Source: an uncultured Actinomycetes bacterium (GTDB lineage: Bacteria > Actinomycetota > Acidimicrobiia > Acidimicrobiales > Microtrichaceae). From it: 12,899 nt of DNA. This document shows, piece by piece, positions 1 through 5,738 of this stretch (positions within the stretch are counted from its first letter, which is position 1; each line of letters begins with the position of its first letter). The notes beneath the pieces were generated by a model, which saw only the letters and a program-made list of their open reading frames with translations, made no database searches and was not told where the DNA came from. Both the position numbers and the translations under genes were made by a program. The stretch is taken from positions 1 through 12,899 of the forward strand of contig CAJBIS010000169.1 of NCBI GenBank assembly GCA_903953195.1. Reading direction: 5' to 3'.

Positions 1-46
1 CGAACCCTGACAGCTCGAACCCGGCCGCTCGAGCCCTGTGTCCGGC

Positions 47-1396
47 TCAGTCGAACTCGCCGGACTCGAGTTCCTCAGTGATCCGCTCGGCGAGCAGCGG
101 CGGCCCGATGCGTCCCTGACGCCCGAGAGCTCGGTGCCGGTATTCGTTCGCAAGTCCTGCCCGATTCTGATCCCCGAGCGCCAGCCAGGCCGCTTCACAG
201 TCGCCCCACAGCTGCTGCGCACGGTACGGGTCGCCGCTCCGAGCGGCGCGACTGGCCGAACGACCGAGTCGGATGGCGTTGCGCAGGACTTCGTCGGCGT
301 CGAGGCCAGCCCTGTCGTCGACGAGGTCGCTGAGCGTCCCGAACATGACCTCCACGTCGTCGAGGTCGAGGTCGGGAGGGATCACGCCGCGCCCCACCCG
401 AAGATGTTCCCGTTCCTCGAGCGGAACGAGCGCCACCGTCACCAGGTCGCTCGTGCGGACGACTCTGGCCCAGTTCGCCCACACCGTGAGGGCCATCCGC
501 ACCTCGATGAGCATCTCCCCGACCCGCTCGACCTCGAGCAGCTGCGTGAGCACCGGTTCGGGCTCGTCGAAGCATGCGATCTCGCGACGGTCGCCAGGAG
601 GACCCTCGCTCGCAGGGGACGGGGCGGCCGACAGCCGCGGTGACGCCATCGCAACGACCAGGTCGTCACCCCGCGTCGCCCGATCGCGGAGTCGGTCGAG
701 CAACTCCCTCAGCGCAGGCGCGACGACGGTGTGACCTGGCGCCGGGTCGGCGAGCGGAACGAGCAGGTCACGGAGTTCGCCGGCCGATGCGCCGGACAAC
801 GATTCGATCGCTGATCCCTCGATGGCGTCGGCAGCGAGCCGGTCGATCTCGGCGAGGTACGCCTCCACGAGCGGGGCGATCAGTGCGGAGCCCGGGACGT
901 TCGGCAGCACCCGCACGAGTTCGGCGATGGCTGCGAGCCGAACGATCGGTTCGGCCTCGTCATCGGTGGTCCCGTCGGCGAGGAGGACCATCAGCCCTGC
1001 GATCGAGCTCGGCTCACCGCCCGGTTGCGGGCGTGACCGGCCTCGCACACGCGCCCATCGCTGCGGCCTGCTCACGTGCGGCCCGATCTCGTCGCTGCGG
1101 TCGTCACGGAGCTCGACGGCGGCATCCGGGTCGGCGAGGAACATCGCACCGTCACCGCCGAACAGTGCGATGACGAGCGGTGAGTCGGCAATGGATCCGT
1201 CGGGAATGGCGAGCGAGACCAGCGACTCGGGGTCGGCGAAGTCGACCGCCCACGCCGAGCCGTCCGGGAACTCGACCAGCGCGATGCCTGCCGGACCGGG
1301 CTCGGCACGGATGAGTTCGACGAGGTCGTCGAATCGCTCGACAGTGATGCGCCGCCAAGCCGACCCGTAGATGCCGTCGAACGGCGCGTCAGCCAC
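47..1396 (-). CDS. Uncharacterised 449-residue protein coupled to a sigma-like gene
   Basis: I do not recognise this family. The GTG start at 1394-1396 is chosen because a strong Shine-Dalgarno (GGGGGAGGT) lies about 6 nt upstream and because it overlaps the end of the preceding sigma-like gene by 8 bp, which implies translational coupling. A longer reading to 1522 only runs back through that gene. The product looks soluble: no signal peptide and no membrane segment. An alpha/beta-looking N-terminus (residues 1-100, with FPDGSAWAVDF and VIALFGGDGAMFL strands) is followed by a low-complexity R/P/G linker (about 107-130). A helical block (about 130-250), a second linker (about 252-272) and a helical C-terminus follow. 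Residues 370-425 (A..G.....A..LW..CEAAW.ALGD..RA pattern) resemble a TPR-like helical hairpin; this is an inference. As the only partner of a sigma-like protein it could modulate it, but no anti-sigma motif is visible. Confidence 0.75.
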   Translation of the reverse strand: MADAPFDGIYGSAWRRITVERFDDLVELIRAEPGPAGIALVEFPDGSAWAVDFADPESLVSLAIPDGSIADSPLVIALFGGDGAMFLADPDAAVELRDDRSDEIGPHVSRPQRWARVRGRSRPQPGGEPSSIAGLMVLLADGTTDDEAEPIVRLAAIAELVRVLPNVPGSALIAPLVEAYLAEIDRLAADAIEGSAIESLSGASAGELRDLLVPLADPAPGHTVVAPALRELLDRLRDRATRGDDLVVAMASPRLSAAPSPASEGPPGDRREIACFDEPEPVLTQLLEVERVGEMLIEVRMALTVWANWARVVRTSDLVTVALVPLEEREHLRVGRGVIPPDLDLDDVEVMFGTLSDLVDDRAGLDADEVLRNAIRLGRSASRAARSGDPYRAQQLWGDCEAAWLALGDQNRAGLANEYRHRALGRQGRIGPPLLAERITEELESGEFD

Positions 1397-2078
1397 CCTG
1401 CACCTCCCCCCGGGCAGCGGCGGCGACGAACGCCGCGTTGACCGCGTCGAGCACCTGTCGGATGTAGCGAGACCGACGCCGACGGATCGCGTCGGACGAA
1501 TCCGCGGGGAACAGGTCGTCATGGCCAGCCAGGTACAGCGCCGGCCAGCACAGCGCCTGATCGGATCGGGCGCCGGACAGCGGCGACGGCAGGTCGGCCA
1601 CGTCGGCGGACTCGTGGACGGCGAGCGTCACGAAGGTGAGCGCAGCAGACTGAACCCAGACGGGTGCGACCTGGAGTTCGATGGCGACGCGCAGCGGGTC
1701 GCTGACGTCCTCACCGGGTTCGTGCTCCGGGACGTCATCGAACTGCGCGAGGACCTGGTGATCGTCCGGTCGCTCGTCGAGCAACTCGTCGAGCGAAGCG
1801 TCACGCCGCGATCGACGACCACGGGCGAGGCGAAAGACTTCGTTTCTCAAGGACGTCGTGCAGTAGGCGGCTGGATTCCTCAGCTCTGACCTGTCCGACT
1901 CGAAACGGCGGATGGCGCCCGCCGCCACGTCGCTGATGAGGGCATCCACGCCGTAGCTGGCGAAGCCCAGCCGCCGGAGCTGACTGGCCGCGATCCTCCG
2001 AGCCTCATCGCCCGCCAACCAGGCCAGCGCTTCGTGGAGATGCTGATCGTCCGCGTCGACGGCGCTCGGGCGACTCAT
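1389..2078 (-). CDS. Divergent sigma-70 family-like protein (region 2 recognisable)
   Basis: 229 residues from an ATG at 2076-2078, with GGGAGGT placed 4 nt upstream. Residues 45-93 read like sigma-70 region 2: a helix around DALISDVAAGAIRRF, then NPAAYCTTSLRNEVFRLARG, then an R-rich run. This matches the usual NPxAYLxxxARNxxxDxxRRxRR pattern of ECF sigma factors. An acidic linker (97-127) follows. The expected region 4 helix-turn-helix is not clear: residues 130-190 are hydrophobic and unlike region 4, but SSDAIRRRRSRYIRQVL (194-210) has the look of a recognition helix. It probably acts in transcription initiation or is a degenerate relative. It is the first gene of a two-gene unit with the 449-residue protein and is divergent from the small acidic protein, sharing 138 bp of upstream DNA. 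Sigma family membership is an inference from motif shape. Confidence 0.65.
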   Translation of the reverse strand: MSRPSAVDADDQHLHEALAWLAGDEARRIAASQLRRLGFASYGVDALISDVAAGAIRRFESDRSELRNPAAYCTTSLRNEVFRLARGRRSRRDASLDELLDERPDDHQVLAQFDDVPEHEPGEDVSDPLRVAIELQVAPVWVQSAALTFVTLAVHESADVADLPSPLSGARSDQALCWPALYLAGHDDLFPADSSDAIRRRRSRYIRQVLDAVNAAFVAAAARGEVQGG

Positions 2079-2120
2079 GAGCACCTCCCGCGGCCGAGTG
2101 ACGGAGACGACAGCCGAGCA

Positions 2121-2140
2121 CCGGTGGCACCCGCCACCGG
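2121..2140. repeat. Perfect inverted repeat, 8-bp arms, 4-nt loop
   Basis: The arms CCGGTGGC and GCCACCGG are separated by ACCC. It lies in the divergent gap between the sigma-like gene (start 2078) and the small acidic gene (start 2217). It could be an operator for a dimeric regulator or an RNA hairpin in a 5' leader; the sequence alone cannot decide. Confidence 0.6.
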
Positions 2141-2158
2141 AATGGGCATGATGGGAGC

Positions 2159-2177
2159 GATCGACGTGCCGTCGATC
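2159..2177. repeat. Second perfect inverted repeat, 8-bp arms, 3-nt loop
   Basis: The arms GATCGACG and CGTCGATC flank TGC. It sits 18 bp after the first inverted repeat and 39 bp before the ATG of the small acidic gene, so on the + strand it would form a tight hairpin in that gene's leader. The two repeats differ in sequence, so they are not two copies of one operator. Confidence 0.55.
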
Positions 2178-2216
2178 CCCGCACGGGCACAGTTCCCGAG
2201 ACCCGAAGGAGTCGAC

Positions 2217-2414
2217 ATGGGTGACGACCACACGTTCCAGGAGACCAAGGACGGGAAACCGAACGTGAACCCCGAGGCGCTCGGTGAGCCCGAACCGCTC
2301 AAGAACGTGATCGGCAACATCGCCGAGGGCATCGCCGAGTTCCTGGAGGGCGAACCGCCTCGCGGCGCACACGACACGGGCCACGTCGAGGGAGCTGGCG
2401 AGGGCGGGGCCTGA
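2217..2414 (+). CDS. Small acidic protein, 65 residues, unknown function
   Basis: The ATG at 2217 is preceded by AAGGAG with 5 nt spacing, one of the best ribosome binding sites in the window, so this is likely a real gene despite its size. The product is acidic and Gly/Pro-rich. It has a polar start (MGDDHTFQETKDGK), a single predicted amphipathic helix at about residues 27-45 (PLKNVIGNIAEGIAEFLEG) and a flexible Gly/Glu/His tail ending GEGGA. There is no cysteine, signal peptide or membrane segment. It is divergent from the sigma-like gene and convergent with the clamp-like gene. I do not recognise a family. A small regulatory or adaptor protein that binds a partner through the one helix is possible but is speculation. 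Confidence 0.65.
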   Translation: MGDDHTFQETKDGKPNVNPEALGEPEPLKNVIGNIAEGIAEFLEGEPPRGAHDTGHVEGAGEGGA

Positions 2415-2634
2415 GGGTCCACTCGCCAACCGACGAGGCGTCTCGACACCCGCGAGCGCCCCGGTCGCGGCAGCCGACGCTGGATCACCCGGCGTCGGCC
2501 GACGGCGCCAAGGATGCGTCCGCTGAAGGTTCGTGGGGTGACTGGAGCCGGTGGTGCTGTCTTCCTCATGCGCCCAGTTTCCCAGCGGGGTGTGACAGTT
2601 CGAGGGGCCGAACGGGGGCGTCCTGATCGGATGC
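2415..2634. other. Convergent intergenic gap, no gene seen
   Basis: This gap lies between the stops of the small acidic gene and the clamp-like gene. I see no coding region with a ribosome binding site. It contains a GC-rich hairpin at 2473-2499 and a weaker 5-bp-arm repeat (GTTCG/CGAAC, 2598-2613) that would follow the clamp-like gene's stop on the reverse strand. Confidence 0.5.
2473..2499. terminator. Candidate bidirectional terminator hairpin
   Basis: Perfect 8-bp arms GCCGACGC and GCGTCGGC are separated by an 11-nt loop, between two convergent genes and 59 bp past the stop of the small acidic gene. No T-run follows on either strand, which is common in high-GC actinobacteria but leaves function unproven. 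Confidence 0.4.
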
Positions 2635-4233
2635 TCAGGTGGGCAGCGCGCCACGTCGCGGACGATCCGTCCGCTCGTCACCGAACACACCGATGACCGA
2701 CACGGTGTCGTTGGTCAGCTCGAACACCGCCTCCTGTTCGTAGGCCGCGGCGAGTCCCATGACGTCGTCGAGCGTGACGCCCCACACGAGAAAGCTGGGC
2801 TCGGCGTGTGCGCCGTCGCCGGATGATCCGAGCGCTCGCAGGAACCCGGCCCCCAGGTGCGTCAGGTCGGCCGCGAGGCGGGCGTTCGCCAGCCGGTTCT
2901 CGTCGTCGGACCGGGTCCGGCCGAAGGGATCGCACGCCGTGATCACGTAGACCGGGGCCTCGAACGGCAAGCGTTCCAGCGCGTCGTCACCGGTCAGCCG
3001 GGACCACACACCGGGATCGAGCTCGGCGGTGACCACCGTGCGCACGTAGTTGGCCCAACGCTGGTGTTCCATCCGTTCGATCGTGTTGCCGCCGAAGCGG
3101 ATCTCGAGCATGGGAGCGACCTCGTCGGCGACCTCGCGCACACGATTGACGAGCGTCTCGACCTCTTCACCGTCGAGGGTGTCGGCCACGAGCGATCCGC
3201 CGACGATGACCGCCTCCTCGGTGTGGATGAGTTTCACGATGAGGCTCGACCGATTCAGCTGGTTGAGCTCGGCGAGCAGCTCCGGGTCCTCGGCGACGTC
3301 GCTCAGCACCACGGCGAAGATCTGCAGCTGCGTCAGTTCGTCGGTGGGCACGATCCGGGCGTACACGGGCACACCTCGGCTCGTGAGCAGGTAGTCGCCG
3401 TCGCTGTCCGGACGGACGACCTCGTCGCCGTAGAGCTCGGCGAGGATGGCCTCGACATCGGAGCGGACGGTCTCGTCGACGTCGGTGGGCATCAGCAGGG
3501 CCGTGAACATGCCCTGCCGCACGATGATCGCGTTGTCGGAGTCGTCCGGGATGCCGAGGACGAGCTCACCCGGCTCGAGAGCGTCGACGAGATCGGTCAG
3601 GAAGATGGGGGACACGGACACCATGCCGTCACCGTCGCCGGACGCCGGCGTGGCGTACCTGGTGACGCCGAGGCCGTCCCAGAACACACAGACGGCCACC
3701 TCGTCAGCGCCACCGAAGACCCACATGAGTGGATCGACGAACTGATCGTCGGCGAGGAGACCCGACGGTGCTCGACGAGCCAGGTGTGTCATCTGCACCA
3801 GCGGCTCCGCCTCGAGGCGGAATTCTCGGCGTGGTCGATCCATCTGCTCGGCGAGCACCGCGTCGACCGCGAGATCGCCCGGCGGACGCTGATCGAGGAC
3901 CAGTGAACCACCGCTCCCCGAGATCGCGATCTTCAACTCGCCATCCATCGTCGCCACGCGCAGTTCGGCGCGGCCGGTCCCCGCAGCCGCCATCGGCCAC
4001 GCCTCCAGCAGACGGGGGGACACCAGCAGAGTGATGTCACGGTCATCGGCGACCGTGTCGAGCACGAACAGTCGCACGCTGTCGGCGGCGACCCATCGAC
4101 GGCGGCCACCCGAGATCACCAACAGGAAGTGGCCGGAGGGATGGTGCTCGTCACCACCGAGGGCGTTGGCCAGACGGCGGCTGACCTCCTGCCACTCGGA
4201 CTCCTCGATCTCGATGACGACGTCGTCGCTCAT
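2635..4233 (-). CDS. Fusion: DnaN/clamp-like + YbjN/TY-Chap-like + DUF3293-like
   Basis: 532 residues; ATG at 4231-4233 with GGAG 4 nt upstream. Residues 44-120 follow domain 2 of the DNA polymerase III beta clamp: RWVAADSVRLFVLD parallels the VLAATDRFRLAVRE element of actinobacterial DnaN, then ITLLVSPRLLEAW and ELKIAISGSGGSLVLDQRP. Residues 135-252 follow DnaN domain 3: VSVSPIFLTDLVDALEPGELVLGI, then FTALLMPTD in place of the terminal LLMPVR. Domain 1 of a normal clamp is missing. Residues 255-378 (GDYLLTSRGVPVYARIV, then ELNQLNRSS, then AVIVGGSLVADTL) match the YbjN/type III secretion chaperone-like (TY-Chap) pattern. Residues 420-515 (APVYVITACDPFG, SDDENRLANARLAADL, AEPSFLVWGVTLDD, YEQEAVFEL) match DUF3293. 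No signal peptide or membrane segment is seen. All assignments are from remembered motifs. A role in binding a peptide or protein client near DNA is possible. It is divergent from the VWA gene. Confidence 0.8.
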   Translation of the reverse strand: MSDDVVIEIEESEWQEVSRRLANALGGDEHHPSGHFLLVISGGRRRWVAADSVRLFVLDTVADDRDITLLVSPRLLEAWPMAAAGTGRAELRVATMDGELKIAISGSGGSLVLDQRPPGDLAVDAVLAEQMDRPRREFRLEAEPLVQMTHLARRAPSGLLADDQFVDPLMWVFGGADEVAVCVFWDGLGVTRYATPASGDGDGMVSVSPIFLTDLVDALEPGELVLGIPDDSDNAIIVRQGMFTALLMPTDVDETVRSDVEAILAELYGDEVVRPDSDGDYLLTSRGVPVYARIVPTDELTQLQIFAVVLSDVAEDPELLAELNQLNRSSLIVKLIHTEEAVIVGGSLVADTLDGEEVETLVNRVREVADEVAPMLEIRFGGNTIERMEHQRWANYVRTVVTAELDPGVWSRLTGDDALERLPFEAPVYVITACDPFGRTRSDDENRLANARLAADLTHLGAGFLRALGSSGDGAHAEPSFLVWGVTLDDVMGLAAAYEQEAVFELTNDTVSVIGVFGDERTDRPRRGALPT

Positions 4234-4433
4234 GGTGCTCCACTCCCTCGTTCCGCATCACCTGGTCGGCCCCACCACCGGGGACCAGTGTGCACCACCG
4301 CTGCGACAGCGTGATCCGGCCAGTGGAGCCGCCGCACAGGTTCGGCGACACCGCGATGTCACATCTCCCAGCGGCCCGACTCGAACCCCCTGACGAGCGG
4401 CGACGCAGCCGCCACGACCCAGGAGGCAGCACC
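4234..4433. promoter_or_regulatory. Divergent promoter region of clamp-like and VWA genes
   Basis: 200 bp with no supported gene between two outward-facing starts, so both promoters should lie here. An imperfect inverted repeat at 4262-4288 (CTGGT and ACCAG outer arms, CCCC and GGGG inner arms) is the only symmetrical element noticed and could be a shared operator. I cannot place convincing -10 and -35 boxes. Confidence 0.4.
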
Positions 4434-5153
4434 TTGCCCAATGACACGACCCCCCCAACGCCCGCCCAGCCCGCCGGCGGCGGACGCACGACGCACCTCT
4501 ACATCCTGCTCGACCGGTCCGGCTCGATGGGTGCCATCGCCGACGACATCGTCGGTGGCTTCAACCAGTGGCTGCGCGCCCAGCAGGCCGAGGGCGACGA
4601 CGCCATCGTGACGTTCGTGCAGTTCGACGACGCCGACCCGCACGAGGTGCTCGCCGACGCCACACCGGTCCGGGAGGTCCGGCCCCTCGACGCCACGACG
4701 TTCGTGCCGCGGGGCTCGACACCGCTCCTCGACGCCACCGGCCGGCTGATCGCACGCGCCGACCAGCGTGAGCAGCTGCGTCGCAACCTCGGCGAGCCCC
4801 CCGAGGCGATCGTGTTCGTCTCGATCACCGACGGCCACGAGAACTGCAGCGTGGAGTTCTCACTCGATCAGGTCCGACGGCTCATCTCGGAACGGGAGCG
4901 ACGCGGGTGGACGTTCGCGTTCCTGAGCGCCGCCCTCGACGTCTACGACGAGGCGGGATCCATGGGATACGCCCGGAACTCGGTGCAGGCGTTCGCCGCC
5001 GACGGGGCGGGTGCCGGGCTGGCCTTCGCGTCACTGTCACAGGCCACCAGCAGGATCCGGGAGTGGAATCGCTGCCAACCGGTGCCGAACGACGCCGGCT
5101 TCTTCGGAGAGGAGAAGCCGGCGGAGGACGACCGGAAGCGGCGAGACCACTGA
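4434..5153 (+). CDS. von Willebrand factor A (VWA) domain protein
   Basis: 239 residues from a TTG start at 4434, chosen because AGGAGG (4421-4426) lies exactly 7 nt upstream. Earlier in-frame ATGs have no such site and only add a low-complexity extension. After a Pro/Gly/Thr-rich lead (1-18), one VWA domain fills residues 20-215 and has the full metal-ion-dependent adhesion site: D27-R-S29-G-S31 in ILLDRSGSMG, T97 in GSTPLLDA, and D133-G in SITDGHEN. VWA domains bind Mg2+ and partner proteins. No signal peptide or membrane helix is present, so it probably acts in the cytosol. The charged tail (224-239, EEKPAEDDRKRRDH) is likely disordered. It is divergent from the clamp-like fusion and ends just before a strong hairpin. 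No MoxR AAA+ ATPase, the common VWA partner, is in the window. Confidence 0.9.
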   Translation: MPNDTTPPTPAQPAGGGRTTHLYILLDRSGSMGAIADDIVGGFNQWLRAQQAEGDDAIVTFVQFDDADPHEVLADATPVREVRPLDATTFVPRGSTPLLDATGRLIARADQREQLRRNLGEPPEAIVFVSITDGHENCSVEFSLDQVRRLISERERRGWTFAFLSAALDVYDEAGSMGYARNSVQAFAADGAGAGLAFASLSQATSRIREWNRCQPVPNDAGFFGEEKPAEDDRKRRDH

Positions 5154-5173
5154 GCGCCGAGCGATCGGCACCA

Positions 5174-5211
5174 GCCGGGCCCGGGGGTGGCCCCATCCCT
5201 CCGGGCCCGGC
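5174..5211 (+). terminator. Strong GC hairpin after the VWA gene
   Basis: Perfect 11-bp arms GCCGGGCCCGG and CCGGGCCCGGC are separated by a 16-nt loop that contains further GGG/CCC pairing. It begins 20 bp past the VWA stop codon. No T-run follows. Each arm contains the self-complementary 10-mer CCGGGCCCGG, so the DNA could also extrude a cruciform. Best read as the VWA gene's terminator. Confidence 0.6.
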
Positions 5212-5222
5212 GCTCACATCGT

Positions 5223-5282
5223 CAGCACCGAACCGACCAGCACCCAACCGACCAGCACCGGACCGACCAGTACCCAACCGGA
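5223..5282. repeat. 15-bp minisatellite, four tandem units
   Basis: Four back-to-back units of consensus CAGCACC(C/G)(A/G)ACCGAC start at 5223, 5238, 5253 and 5268. The fourth has a C-to-T change (CAGTACC) and a degenerate end. It lies between the VWA terminator hairpin and the next gene. The 15-bp period keeps any reading frame open, but no frame across it has a credible start, so I treat it as non-coding. Confidence 0.8.
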
Positions 5283-5303
5283 TCTCGACCCTGCGAGCAG
5301 GAC

Positions 5304-5711
5304 ATGCGCCACGACGACAGCCGTCAGTCCCCTGACCCTCCGGACGACCCGGAACACCGCGATGCCCCGGCGACGCCGGTGGCGTGCGGGACGCACCGTT
5401 CCGGCCACGACCCGCACCACATGCAGCATCGGTTCTGCTGCCAGGAGACCCGACCGGACGACGTGTCGAGACTGGTCAGCGTGATCGAGGTCAGCGACCG
5501 AGGGTGGATCACGTTCGAGATGGACGGCGCAGTGGTGCGCCGCTGGAACCACCACGCTGAACGCGTGCGCGCCGCCATCGCCGCCAGCGACGGCTCGCTC
5601 GTCGAGGTCAGCCTCCGGTGGAAACTGCTGACGGCGTACCGGCCGGACCTGAGCGGCGCGTGGGTCTTCAGCCTCTCCGGCGGTCCGTCACCGTGCGGAC
5701 GGACCCCGTGA
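5304..5711 (+). CDS. Hypothetical protein, 135 residues
   Basis: I do not recognise this protein. ATG at 5304 has only a weak upstream purine stretch (GAGCAGGA); the first 39 residues are polar and His/Asp/Pro-rich and may be disordered or untranslated. Other possible starts are ATG 5421 and GTG 5463. The more ordered part is residues 53-125: VSRLVSVIEVSDRGWITFEMDG, then VRRWNHHAERVRAAI, then VEVSLRWKLLTAYRP. This reads as short beta strands around one helix, with a conserved-looking WNH..ERVRAA motif and two adjacent cysteines (C45, C46). There is no membrane segment. The stop lies 27 bp before the next gene, whose own -10-like element falls in the gap, so the two need not be one operon. Confidence 0.5.
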   Translation: MRHDDSRQSPDPPDDPEHRDAPATPVACGTHRSGHDPHHMQHRFCCQETRPDDVSRLVSVIEVSDRGWITFEMDGAVVRRWNHHAERVRAAIAASDGSLVEVSLRWKLLTAYRPDLSGAWVFSLSGGPSPCGRTP

Positions 5712-5726
5712 CCAGCACTGCTCCCC

Positions 5727-5732
5727 TAACGT
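5727..5732 (+). promoter_or_regulatory. Candidate -10 box (TAACGT) for a leaderless start
   Basis: TAACGT fits the actinobacterial TANNNT -10 pattern and ends 6 bp before the GTG of the lipoprotein hydrolase, where transcription would be expected to begin. No Shine-Dalgarno precedes that GTG. No clear -35 is seen. Confidence 0.45.
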
Positions 5733-5738
5733 GGCCCC

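Noticed and set aside
1397..1522. N-terminal extension of the 449-residue protein
   Set aside because: It lies wholly within the sigma-like gene, is Arg/Ser/Thr-rich, and the strong ribosome binding site sits just before the GTG at 1396.
2217..2414. Pup- or UBact-like protein modifier (about 64 residues, acidic, Gly-Gly near the end)
   Set aside because: The C-terminus is GEGGA, not GGQ or GGE, the coiled-coil core of Pup is missing, and no proteasome or ligase gene is near.
2079..2690. N-terminal extension of the sigma-like protein
   Set aside because: It would cover the small acidic gene and both hairpins in antisense; the ATG at 2078 has an excellent ribosome binding site.
2857..3906. 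Long open frame antisense to the clamp-like gene (349 codons)
   Set aside because: It mirrors the codon pattern of the real gene in high-GC DNA, has no ribosome binding site, and its product is a His/Arg/Asp-rich stretch without domains.
2635..4233. A housekeeping dnaN gene and hence a replication-origin region
   Set aside because: The clamp-like part lacks domain 1 and is followed by two unrelated domains; there is no dnaA, recF or gyrase gene and no DnaA-box cluster.
5223..5282. CRISPR array or coding pentapeptide repeat
   Set aside because: The 15-bp units are directly adjacent with no spacers. The frame that runs into the next gene would start at a GTG inside the strong hairpin (5187), with no ribosome binding site.
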